Part shown: positions 16,663-24,553 of the stretch, piece after piece | How positions within the stretch are numbered: position 1 is the stretch's first letter | How the letters are laid out: each line of letters starts with the position of its first letter | Assembly: GCA_947644645.1 (NCBI GenBank) | Contig: CANSAF010000013.1 | Location: 1-53,585 of the forward strand | Reading direction: 5' to 3' | Length of the DNA stretch: 53,585 nt | From: an uncultured Sporosarcina sp. | Lineage (GTDB): Bacteria; Bacillota; Bacilli; Bacillales_A; Planococcaceae | Program-made: the position numbers and the translations under genes | The notes under the pieces: generated by a model | Told to the model about the DNA's origin: nothing | Database searches by the model: none | The model's input: the letters and a program-made list of their open reading frames with translations, nothing else

Positions 16663-19086
16663 TTAATCTTTTTCACTTTCTGCTACTTTGGCATACGTTT
16701 TCAATTGTGCGATGACTTTCCCAAAAACGGTCTCTTGATCATAAAGACCATCTTCCCGCATTGCTCCCGCGTCTACACCCGTTAATAACTCAATTCCTTC
16801 TTCAATTGTTTTCACTGCATAAATATGAAACTCGCCTGCTTTAACAGCTTCAACAACTTCATTTTTCAACATTAAATTTTTCATATTTTGATGTGGAATT
16901 AATACACCTTGTTCCCCAGTAAGTCCTTTACTTTGACAAACTTTATAAAAACCTTCAATTTTTTCATTAACTCCGCCGATTGGTTGAATTTCACCTTTTT
17001 GATTTACAGAGCCAGTCACTGCTAGTCCTTGTTTAATTGGCAGTTTTGCCAAACTCGATAAAATCGCATACAACTCTGTACTCGATGCACTATCTCCATC
17101 TACACCACCGTATGATTGTTCAAAAGCTAGGTGGGCCGTTAATGCAAGCGGTTGGTTTTGGGCGAATCTTTCGCCTAAAAAACCCGTTAATATATAGACG
17201 CCTTTATTATGAATATTACCGCCCATTTTACTTTCTCTTTCAATATTAATAATGCCTTTTTGCCCGACAAATGTCGTTGCGGTAATGCGCGATGGTTTTC
17301 CAAAACTGTATTGCCCTAGATTATAAACGGCTAATCCATTCACTTGACCAACTTTCGCACCTTCCGTAGCAATTAAAATCGTTCCTTCTTCAATGCTTTC
17401 TTGAATTTTCTCTTCAAATAAACTAGAGCGATATTCCCTTTCTCTAATCGCTTGTCTAACATGTTCATCCGTAACGAGATTTGCATCCATCATCCTTGCC
17501 CATGTGCTCGCTTCATAAATAATTTCAACGAGTTGATTAAAACGCGTCGATAGCTTTTCTTGATGGCCCGCTAATCGAATACTATACTCGACAATTCTAG
17601 CGACAGCCGAACGATCGAAATGACATAATTGATGTGCTTTACAATGTGTATGAATAAAATTCGCCAAACTTGCTATATTTTCCGTATTAAAATCCATTTC
17701 AGTATCAAAATCAGCCCGAATTTTAAATAATTTATTGAAATCTTCATCATGATGATAAAGCAATTGATAAATTTCCATATTACCAATTAAAATCACTTTT
17801 ACATTTAATGGGATTGGTTCAGGGCTAATCGAAGTTGTCGCCATCAATCCCGACTGTTCACCTAAATTTTCAATTTGTAATTTATCATTTAAAAGTGCTC
17901 TTTTTAATCCTTCCCAAGCAAAGTTTTTCGAAAAAATATCTTTCGCTTGAATAATTAAATACCCGCCATTCGCCTCATGTAAATAACCTGGTTTCACTTT
18001 CGTAAAATCAGTGCTCATCACACCCATACGATTTTCATACTCAACTTTTCCGATTAAATTATAATAAGTTGGATTATCTGCAATAATGACTGGTGCACCT
18101 TTTGTTTTCCGATGATCGACAACTAAATTCACTTCGTATTTCTTAAATATATTTTCCTGATGATTCCCTTGTAACATTTCACCAATCGATTGCATTTCCT
18201 CTTCTGATTCATCAGTTAAAAAACTATCGATATGATGAATAATATCGTCTTTCAATACTTCTAAATATTCCAAAACTTGCAGCGAGACTTTATATCGTTC
18301 CTTTAATTCATCTAAATGATAGCTAATGGCATGTAGCGCTACTTTTTGATTCAACTGATCAATACTCGTTTTTGTTTCTTTCTCAACTTTACGCAATTGA
18401 TGGGTTGCATCAACAATTTTTTCCTGAAGCTGATTGGATTTTTGGTCAATTTCTTTCACTTGTTCTGCAGACAATGCGTGATATTGTTCTTCACTCATCG
18501 GTTCTCCTTCTATCATCGGAATTGTCATCATACCTGATGCAGTTTGACGGATGAGAAAACCATAAGTTAACGCAATTTCATTAATATTTTCATACATTTT
18601 CGTGCGTTCCTTTTTAAAAGCACGCATGATTTCTGCTTTTTCTTTTTGATAATTTTCTTCATTAAAAGCAAGTGGAATTTCTTGCTTTAAATTTTCGATT
18701 AACCGCTTTACATCTTGCTGAAATTTTCGTCCCAATCCTTTTGGCAGTTGAATTACTTTTGGCTTATAGATATTTTCAAAATTATGCACATAACACCAAT
18801 CATATAAAATTGTTTTTTCCTTTGCGAATTCCCGAATGATTGAGTCCGTAAAAGACGTTTTTCCAGTTCCTGCAATCCCAGCGACATACAGATTATAACC
18901 GTCTTGATTGACATTCAAGCCGAATTTCATAACGCTTGTCCCGCGCTCTTGTCCCACAATCCCCGACAGTTCCGGCAAGTATTCTGTCGTTTCAAATTCA
19001 AATATGGATGCATCAATCGTATGTCGAAGTTTATCAGAAGATAAATAAGTACGTGCATAAATTGACTTCTGATTGCCCATGCTCAT
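16663..19086 (-). CDS. Lon-related AAA+ ATP-dependent protease (LonB/YcbZ-like)
   Basis: About 807 residues. The N-terminal half has Walker A GIAGTGKTS (about residues 74-82) and a very large helical insertion (about 140-330) with coiled-coil stretches instead of the Lon N-domain. Walker-B-like and sensor segments follow (GGYLIIQAKDI, VILIGN, FKIRADFD). The C-terminal S16 protease domain has catalytic Ser666 in GDSASSTELYA and Lys709 in GGVNEKIEG. There is no membrane segment, so it is not archaeal LonB. The ATG at 19086 follows AAGG with 6-base spacing; 19101 is possible. Probably a cytosolic quality-control protease; substrates unknown. Confidence 0.85.
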   Translation of the reverse strand: MSMGNQKSIYARTYLSSDKLRHTIDASIFEFETTEYLPELSGIVGQERGTSVMKFGLNVNQDGYNLYVAGIAGTGKTSFTDSIIREFAKEKTILYDWCYVHNFENIYKPKVIQLPKGLGRKFQQDVKRLIENLKQEIPLAFNEENYQKEKAEIMRAFKKERTKMYENINEIALTYGFLIRQTASGMMTIPMIEGEPMSEEQYHALSAEQVKEIDQKSNQLQEKIVDATHQLRKVEKETKTSIDQLNQKVALHAISYHLDELKERYKVSLQVLEYLEVLKDDIIHHIDSFLTDESEEEMQSIGEMLQGNHQENIFKKYEVNLVVDHRKTKGAPVIIADNPTYYNLIGKVEYENRMGVMSTDFTKVKPGYLHEANGGYLIIQAKDIFSKNFAWEGLKRALLNDKLQIENLGEQSGLMATTSISPEPIPLNVKVILIGNMEIYQLLYHHDEDFNKLFKIRADFDTEMDFNTENIASLANFIHTHCKAHQLCHFDRSAVARIVEYSIRLAGHQEKLSTRFNQLVEIIYEASTWARMMDANLVTDEHVRQAIREREYRSSLFEEKIQESIEEGTILIATEGAKVGQVNGLAVYNLGQYSFGKPSRITATTFVGQKGIINIERESKMGGNIHNKGVYILTGFLGERFAQNQPLALTAHLAFEQSYGGVDGDSASSTELYAILSSLAKLPIKQGLAVTGSVNQKGEIQPIGGVNEKIEGFYKVCQSKGLTGEQGVLIPHQNMKNLMLKNEVVEAVKAGEFHIYAVKTIEEGIELLTGVDAGAMREDGLYDQETVFGKVIAQLKTYAKVAESEKD

Positions 19087-19144
19087 CACCGTCCTTATCA
19101 TTTTCCTTCTATTCTTCTATACCCAATTGACGAAAAATCACGCT

Positions 19145-19651
19145 TCAAATATTCTTAACCCTGATCAAATCAATCTGTTCATCCTCTCCCATCCAAAAGG
19201 AATGTGCGCCAGTTTGTTCAAAACCTAATTTACGATAAAACTGGAGTGCTTGCTCATTTTTCTCCCAAACACCGAGCCAAACTTTCGTTTTCTTCTGCGC
19301 AGTCGCTCTTTCGATTGCCTTATCAAATAAAAGTTTTCCAAATCCTTTTCGCTGAAATGCTTTGCCTATGTATATTCGCTCAATTTCTAGCGTGTCGTCT
19401 CCCATTTCTTCAGACTGTGCCTCACCTATATTTATTTTCAAATAACCTGCAATTTGATTTTCTTCATATAAAAAATAAAATTCTGATTGGGGATTCGCTA
19501 GTTCCTTCAAAAGTTTTTCTGTTGTAAATGCCTCCTCCAAATAAACTTTCATATTTTCCGCTGTATTTTGTTCTTGAAATGTATCGTTAAATGTTTCAAT
19601 ACTGATTTTTTGTAGTAGGTGAATATCTTTTTCATAACATACTCGAATCAT
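19145..19651 (-). CDS. paiA: GNAT acetyltransferase, PaiA-like spermidine/spermine N-acetyltransferase
   Basis: 168 residues. Segments SIETFNDTF, EIERIYI, FQRKGFGKLL (acetyl-CoA pyrophosphate loop), WLGVWEKNEQALQFYRKLGF and QTGAHSFWMG match B. subtilis PaiA closely along the full length. PaiA acetylates spermidine and spermine and, in B. subtilis, is encoded with the PaiB regulator; paiB is not next to it here. Its stop lies about 60 bases upstream of the protease start, so the two may be co-transcribed. Confidence 0.88.
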   Translation of the reverse strand: MIRVCYEKDIHLLQKISIETFNDTFQEQNTAENMKVYLEEAFTTEKLLKELANPQSEFYFLYEENQIAGYLKINIGEAQSEEMGDDTLEIERIYIGKAFQRKGFGKLLFDKAIERATAQKKTKVWLGVWEKNEQALQFYRKLGFEQTGAHSFWMGEDEQIDLIRVKNI

Positions 19652-19754
19652 CCTATTATTTCCTCCCCGCTAAAAAACATAGAATCTTTACTATTATCCA
19701 ATAATTTAATTGTAACATTTTATTTAACATTGTAGAATGATTAATTTTAACGCC

Positions 19755-19796
19755 AAAAAAGCAAGCTGATCGATTGTAACTGAATCAGATTGCTTT
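19755..19796 (-). terminator. Terminator of the XRE-YxlEFG operon
   Basis: AAAGCAA-CTGAT / ATCAG-TTGCTTT stem with a 13-base loop, followed by T6 on the minus strand; 23 bases past the permease stop. Confidence 0.82.
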
Positions 19797-19818
19797 ATAT
19801 TCTTTCGCAAAAACTTCC

Positions 19819-20568
19819 TTAGATTGCCCGCTTATTAAAATGTAAAATAGCAAAAGTCACACATAAAATCATCAGCGCAATAATCGTAAGAAAAGGCTCA
19901 CTATACGAAAAAGCTATATCATTTAAGAGTCTTTCGTTTATTTCATTAAATAGCATAAATGGATTCCATTTTGAATCGAAAAAAGTATTTAAGAAAATCA
20001 ACACAATGAGGACAATGCCACTTAAACCTAAGCCGCCCATTGTTGAATTTGTAATGGTATTTCCCAAAAAGGTGATGAAAATAAATAATAAAGCGAAGAG
20101 GTAAATACCAAATAATGCAAGTGGTAATTGTTGAACGATAGACTGATCCCAATAATAAATTGTATATAAATAAGTGACGCCGATTGAAATAAGATACCCA
20201 ATTGTCCACATCATCGTATGCGCTAAAAGTTTAGCAAGTATAACTGATTTTCTTTTTAATCCTTTTGCTAGAAAAATTGGCAAAGTTCCTTCCTGTAACT
20301 CTTTAGACATTGAGTTTGCCATCATAAGCAAAAATCCAATTAACCCGAGCTGTGGAACGTTTTTAAAGAATTGTAACCATGAATCGACCGCAGTCACTTC
20401 ACCGAAGGCACTGCTAAATTCATCGCCCATCATATTTTCGATTAATACAGGTGTAATTTTAGCTGTGAAAGGATTCATAATGCCGAGCGCAATAAAAATC
20501 ACAAAGAAAATGAGCCATCTATTCGTTAGAAAATATTGATCCCATTCTTTTTTGATAAATGATTTCAT
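19819..20568 (-). CDS. yxlG: ABC-2 type transporter permease (YxlG-like)
   Basis: 249 residues with six predicted membrane helices and the ABC-2 permease block SMSKELQEGTLPIFLAKGLKR between helices 2 and 3. It pairs with the ATPase encoded immediately upstream, whose stop overlaps its start (ATGA). The order YxlE-YxlF-YxlG is that of the B. subtilis sigY operon, where these proteins accompany an ECF sigma factor. Here the module is headed by an XRE regulator instead. Substrate unknown. Last gene before the terminator. Confidence 0.82.
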   Translation of the reverse strand: MKSFIKKEWDQYFLTNRWLIFFVIFIALGIMNPFTAKITPVLIENMMGDEFSSAFGEVTAVDSWLQFFKNVPQLGLIGFLLMMANSMSKELQEGTLPIFLAKGLKRKSVILAKLLAHTMMWTIGYLISIGVTYLYTIYYWDQSIVQQLPLALFGIYLFALLFIFITFLGNTITNSTMGGLGLSGIVLIVLIFLNTFFDSKWNPFMLFNEINERLLNDIAFSYSEPFLTIIALMILCVTFAILHFNKRAI

Positions 20569-21434
20569 CGATTCGTCACCTCTTTTACAAATTGCTCTAA
20601 AGTTTCTTCTTGTGGCATAAACTTTTTGAGCGATGCATCCACTTCAATGATTCTTTGCATAAATGCTTGTTTGTTCATTTCATCTGAAAACTGAACAGTC
20701 CATCCTTCTTTTTCTTGCTCGATTTGAAATTCCTTAAAGTTTTCTAATGAAACTTCCGACATAAATTCCACATAAAATCGATCATTTGAGACTTTTCTTT
20801 TTAACGGTCCATCGAACTTAATTTCTCGGTCATGCAAAATAATCATTCGATTTGAGATCCGTTCTGCTTCCGATAAAATATGAGTTGAAAATAAAATGGC
20901 TGTTTCTTTTTTCGCTTCTTGTAAAATCTTTAAAATTTGTTCTCTCCCTTCAGGATCCAATGCTGAAGTTGGCTCATCACAAATCAGAAGTTTTGGTTTA
21001 TGAAGAAGCGCCTGTGCAATGCCTAACCTTTGCTTCATACCTCTTGAGTATTGCTGAATTTTTTCAGGGCGGTTTTCAAGCCCAACGAGTTTTAACATCT
21101 CATCTACTCTCTCATCCGTTACATTCCCAGAAACTTTTTGGCACATTTTTAAATATTGCTTCGCCGTGTAAAATGCATAAAACTGCGGAACGTCTGGCAA
21201 ATAACCAATATGTGCATTCGATGCAGTTTCGCCAAACTGCACTTTTTCATCCGCAACCGTTATATTGCCTTTGAAAGGTAAAAAACCTAAAATACATTTC
21301 ATTAATGTCGTCTTTCCTGCACCATTTGCCCCTACAAATGCGATAATTTCTCGTTCTTCGATTGTTAAGCGAATATTTTCTAACACTGACTTCTTACCAA
21401 AAGCTTTACTCACATCATCAACTTTTAAAATCAT
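20565..21434 (-). CDS. yxlF: ABC transporter ATP-binding protein (YxlF-like)
   Basis: 289-residue ATPase with Walker A GANGAGKTT, signature YSRGMKQRLGIAQ, Walker B LLICDEPTSALD and H-loop FSTH. A C-terminal extension of about 75 residues (from DGPLKRKVSND) is typical of BcrA/YxlF-type exporters. It drives the ABC-2 permease downstream. Four-base overlaps at both ends tie it translationally to the YxlE-like gene before it and to the permease after it. Confidence 0.87.
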   Translation of the reverse strand: MILKVDDVSKAFGKKSVLENIRLTIEEREIIAFVGANGAGKTTLMKCILGFLPFKGNITVADEKVQFGETASNAHIGYLPDVPQFYAFYTAKQYLKMCQKVSGNVTDERVDEMLKLVGLENRPEKIQQYSRGMKQRLGIAQALLHKPKLLICDEPTSALDPEGREQILKILQEAKKETAILFSTHILSEAERISNRMIILHDREIKFDGPLKRKVSNDRFYVEFMSEVSLENFKEFQIEQEKEGWTVQFSDEMNKQAFMQRIIEVDASLKKFMPQEETLEQFVKEVTNR

Positions 21435-21643
21435 GCGTCATCGCCCTTTCCAAACATAAAGTAAAGAATCGGTCCAATAAAACTAAGGAATAACGATATA
21501 ATAATCCACATGACTTGATTGCCAAACTTATAATTTGGATGTTTAATAATATGCACAATCGCATAAATCGCTAAACCATATTGTAAAATAATAAGTGGAA
21601 TTAAAAACGGTAAATATTCAACTAAAGTATCGAGGTTATTCAT
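21431..21643 (-). CDS. yxlE: PLDc_N-type small membrane protein (YxlE-like)
   Basis: 70 residues with two predicted helices. The block NYKFGNQVMWIIISLFLSFIGPILYFMFGK is the phospholipase-D N-terminal-like domain (PLDc_N) seen in B. subtilis YxlE. YxlE there helps restrain SigmaY activity; no sigma or anti-sigma gene is present here, so any regulatory role would have to act on the neighbouring ABC transporter or the XRE protein. It starts 2 bases after the regulator's stop and overlaps the ATPase start. Confidence 0.82.
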   Translation of the reverse strand: MNNLDTLVEYLPFLIPLIILQYGLAIYAIVHIIKHPNYKFGNQVMWIIISLFLSFIGPILYFMFGKGDDA

Positions 21644-21644
21644 T

Positions 21645-22739
21645 TCAATCTCCTAACTTAAACTGTATTTTTTTCTGCAAATCTTTAAACCAATCTTTTT
21701 GTTCATACACTTTAAACATGGGATGTTTTAAAACTTGAAAAATCGATTCTCGAATCATCACATCTTTTCTTAACGGGGCAGCTCCTAAGTCCAATGTGTC
21801 AAACCATTCATCCAATAAAGTGAAATACGCGTCCCCTTTTAATTTAAATGGAAAGAGATGATTTGTCGCAACGTCGGTAAAATACGTCATATATTTTCTA
21901 CATAACTGCTCATCGTTTTTAGTCGTTGCATACTGCCCGACCGCAAGATAGAATTGCAAACTTAAGTTTGGATGTAGTTGATCCACTTCAAATAAATCAA
22001 TTAAACCATCGATTCGTTTAATCGTTTCTAATAATTGATGTTCTTCATCGGTCGTTAATTTCAAATAAAATGTACTACTGCCAATCATTGCAACGAGTTG
22101 CTGGTATATCATTGCTTGTAACACTTTTTTCGCTTCTTCTGTTTGACCAAGTGCTTCATAAGCTTGTGCTAAAATTAAATCTTCTGCCATAATCGGTTTG
22201 ACATAATCCTTTGAACGTTCCAAAGCAATTTCTGGTTGTTGCATAAAAAGAGCTGTCGTTGAAATAATACTATTCGTCTGTCTTCGAATCCAAACATCAT
22301 CCGTAATCATTTCCGCACGTTCCAACACTTCAATAATATAGGTAAATTGCTCTTTCGCATTCGAGGAGAACTCCGCATGATTTAAGAGTAAAATCGACAT
22401 TTGCAATAAAAAATTATCATCGTCATAATATAATCGAATCATTTTTCTGACATCTTCAACTACTTCTTCATACGATTCTTTTGAGAACCTTTCTGCGTAA
22501 TGTGTATACCATTTGCGAATTTCTTGTTTATCCATCGTTAGTTTTGCATCTAATAATTCATCAACCGTCATATTGAAAAACGCCGCGATCACTGGCAATA
22601 ATGTAATATCCGGATAACTGACTGCTTTTTCCCACTTGGAAATCGTTGCTTTCGTCACATTTAAAAATGATGCCAATTGTTGCTGGGTCATATTACAGTT
22701 TGTTCTTTCACGTAAAATCACATGACCGATTTTAATCAT
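21645..22739 (-). CDS. XRE-family regulator with C-terminal helical (TPR-like) domain
   Basis: 364 residues. The N-terminal Cro/CI helix-turn-helix (about 4-60: MTQQQLASFLNVTKATISKW) is followed by DITLLPVIAAFFNMTVDELL. The remaining 300 residues look all-helical and repeat-like, as in Rgg/PlcR-type or TPR-containing sensors, but I cannot show peptide-binding repeats. It begins the operon XRE-yxlE-yxlF-yxlG, so it probably regulates its own transporter. ATG at 22739 with AGAGGTGAT upstream; a TTG immediately before it is in frame. The ribosome binding site sits in an inverted repeat. Confidence 0.85.
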   Translation of the reverse strand: MIKIGHVILRERTNCNMTQQQLASFLNVTKATISKWEKAVSYPDITLLPVIAAFFNMTVDELLDAKLTMDKQEIRKWYTHYAERFSKESYEEVVEDVRKMIRLYYDDDNFLLQMSILLLNHAEFSSNAKEQFTYIIEVLERAEMITDDVWIRRQTNSIISTTALFMQQPEIALERSKDYVKPIMAEDLILAQAYEALGQTEEAKKVLQAMIYQQLVAMIGSSTFYLKLTTDEEHQLLETIKRIDGLIDLFEVDQLHPNLSLQFYLAVGQYATTKNDEQLCRKYMTYFTDVATNHLFPFKLKGDAYFTLLDEWFDTLDLGAAPLRKDVMIRESIFQVLKHPMFKVYEQKDWFKDLQKKIQFKLGD

Positions 22740-22745
22740 CAAATC

Positions 22746-22779
22746 ACCTCTATCTTTATTTTAAAGTTTCCATAGAGGT
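22746..22779 (-). promoter_or_regulatory. Inverted repeat covering the XRE gene ribosome binding site
   Basis: ATAGAGGT (minus strand, containing the GAGGT of the ribosome binding site) at 22746-22753 is the exact reverse complement of ACCTCTAT at 22772-22779, with 18 bases between. It could be an RNA hairpin that hides the ribosome binding site, or a dyad operator with 26-bp centre spacing. Confidence 0.45.
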
Positions 22780-22893
22780 TATACAATCAACGGATACGAA
22801 ACCTCCTTCAAGAAAAGTTGCTTGATTGGAAACAAAAGCTCTTCATATTATTAGAAATGCCCATACCTTGAACTTTCCTGACTTTACTGCCTA

Positions 22894-23052
22894 CACTTTT
22901 TAATTGAATTTCTGCCGGCACTCAAAGCCATCGGTGTCAATCATGTGGTGCTTGTATTCAAATTTACAACAAGACCAATCGAAGAAGTCATTCAAGACTT
23001 AGCTGAACTTGTTATTCCACATTTCCTGGCTCATACCATTCATAAAGACTAA
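22894..23052 (+). pseudogene. C-terminal remnant of a luciferase-like (LLM class) flavin monooxygenase
   Basis: An open stretch of 52 codons ending in TAA has no start or ribosome binding site and reads LPALKAIGVNHVVLVFK, then TTRPIEEVIQDLAELVIPHF. This matches the usual C-terminal end of LLM-class flavin-dependent oxidoreductases. Upstream in the same frame a TGA appears within 15 bases and nothing recognisable continues, so over 250 residues are lost. A proper terminator still follows it. The rest of the 490-base gap (22740-23235) contains the XRE operon's upstream region and the aminotransferase promoter region. Confidence 0.7.
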
Positions 23053-23061
23053 TATAGTCAA

Positions 23062-23095
23062 CCATCTAGAAACTAAATTTTCTAGATGGCTTTTT
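23062..23095 (+). terminator. Terminator behind the dead monooxygenase gene
   Basis: CCATCTAGAAA (23062-23072) / TTTCTAGATGG (23079-23089), then C and T5. Confidence 0.85.
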
Positions 23096-23169
23096 ATTAT
23101 ATAAAAGAAAGTTTTCTCTCTTCCTATTATTGAGTTTTCCTATTTTATGGGTTATAGTTTTAATCAAAG

Positions 23170-23185
23170 TTGAATAATTATTCAA
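23170..23185. promoter_or_regulatory. 16-bp perfect palindrome TTGAATAATTATTCAA
   Basis: Perfect dyad 51 bases before the aminotransferase start. It overlaps a plausible -35 (TTGAAT) whose -10 would be TAATTA at 23192-23197. Likely an operator for the aminotransferase-permease operon; the regulator is not encoded next to it. Confidence 0.5.
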
Positions 23186-23235
23186 TTCTAGTAATTAGTA
23201 AAAATCATAAATCGGTTTAATCGGGAGGATTTCGC

Positions 23236-24537
23236 ATGACAAATGAAAATTGGGTACATATGGTAGATCACATAGGAAACTTTTTGGCACCAAGTATGGC
23301 AAAAGATCATCCGAACTTGCCTGTTGTAAAAGCGGAAGGCTGCTATTACTACGGTGCTGACGGTAAGAAATATTTGGACTTCACTTCTGGGATTGCTGTA
23401 GAAAATGTCGGTCATCGCCATCCGAAAGTAGTTGAAGCAATTAAAGATAGCGCTGATCATCTGATTCACGGACCTTCAGGTGTCATTATTTATGAATCAA
23501 TTTTAAAACTTGCAGCAGAACTTCAAAAAGTTCTACCACCTAAACTAGATAATTTCTTCTTCGCAAACAGTGGAACAGAAGCAATTGAAGGGGCTTTAAA
23601 ACTAGCAAAATATGTAACGAAAAGACCTTATGCCATCTCTTTCACTGGCTGTTTCCATGGTCGTTCAATCGGGGCTTTAAGTGTGACGACCTCTAAAAGT
23701 AAATATCGTAAACATATGCAACCATCTTGGCTTACATATCAATTACCATACGCTTTACCTGAAGACCTTCCACAAGGGGCAGATCCTGAAGTGTTCTTCC
23801 CTGAGAAATTAGAGCGTGATGCTGAAAAATTATTTAATCATCAAGTCGATCCTGAAGAAATCGCTTGTATGATTATTGAACCAGTGCTTGGAGAAGGTGG
23901 CTATATTATTCCACCGAAAGCTTGGCTGAAAAAATTACGTGAAATTTGTGATCGTCATGGTATTCTTCTTATTTTTGACGAAGTACAAACGGGATTCGGT
24001 CGTACGGGCAATTGGTTTGCCGCACAAACTTTTGATGTAGCACCAGATATTATGGCGATTGCTAAAGGAATTGCTGCGGGACTTCCTTTAAGTGCGACAG
24101 TTGCTTCCAAAGAACTGATGGACCAATGGCCACTCGGAAGTCATGGTACAACATTTGGTGGGAATCCAATTGCGTGTTCAGCGGCACTTGCTTCACTTGA
24201 AGTCATGCAAGATGAAAATTTATTAGAAAATGCAACAACGCTTGGAAATTATGCATTAACACAACTTGATGAGATGAAAAAACGCCATCCAATTATTAAA
24301 GATGCGCGTGGTGTTGGTTTAATGATTGGCATTGAACTTTGCGATCCAGCAACTGGGAAACCTGATGGTGATATGGTTATGAAAGTACTTGATAAATGTC
24401 TTGAAAAGGGTGTTTTATTTTACTTATGTGGAAATGTTGGAGAAGTGATTCGAATGATTCCTCCTTTAACAGTAACAAAAGAACAAATTGATGATGGATT
24501 GGCTGTGCTTGAAGAAGCGATTGCTGAATTAAGCTAA
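23236..24537 (+). CDS. Class III PLP aminotransferase (4-aminobutyrate/acetylornithine-type)
   Basis: 433 residues. The PLP lysine is K277 ([12 protein letters not shown]), the cofactor-ring aspartate D248 is in [15 protein letters not shown], and the phosphate-binding segment is [15 protein letters not shown] (111-125). Family members move amino groups from 4-aminobutyrate, ornithine derivatives or other omega-amines to 2-oxoglutarate; the exact donor is not determinable from the sequence. It has a strong GGGAGG site. It is the first gene of a two-gene operon, 16 bases before a YjiH-type permease, which suggests a dedicated uptake-plus-catabolism unit. Confidence 0.88.
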   Translation: MTNENWVHMVDHIGNFLAPSMAKDHPNLPVVKAEGCYYYGADGKKYLDFTSGIAVENVGHRHPKVVEAIKDSADHLIHGPSGVIIYESILKLAAELQKVLPPKLDNFFFANSGTEAIEGALKLAKYVTKRPYAISFTGCFHGRSIGALSVTTSKSKYRKHMQPSWLTYQLPYALPEDLPQGADPEVFFPEKLERDAEKLFNHQVDPEEIACMIIEPVLGEGGYIIPPKAWLKKLREICDRHGILLIFDEVQTGFGRTGNWFAAQTFDVAPDIMAIAKGIAAGLPLSATVASKELMDQWPLGSHGTTFGGNPIACSAALASLEVMQDENLLENATTLGNYALTQLDEMKKRHPIIKDARGVGLMIGIELCDPATGKPDGDMVMKVLDKCLEKGVLFYLCGNVGEVIRMIPPLTVTKEQIDDGLAVLEEAIAELS

Positions 24538-24553
24538 AGCGAGGGGGAAGCTT

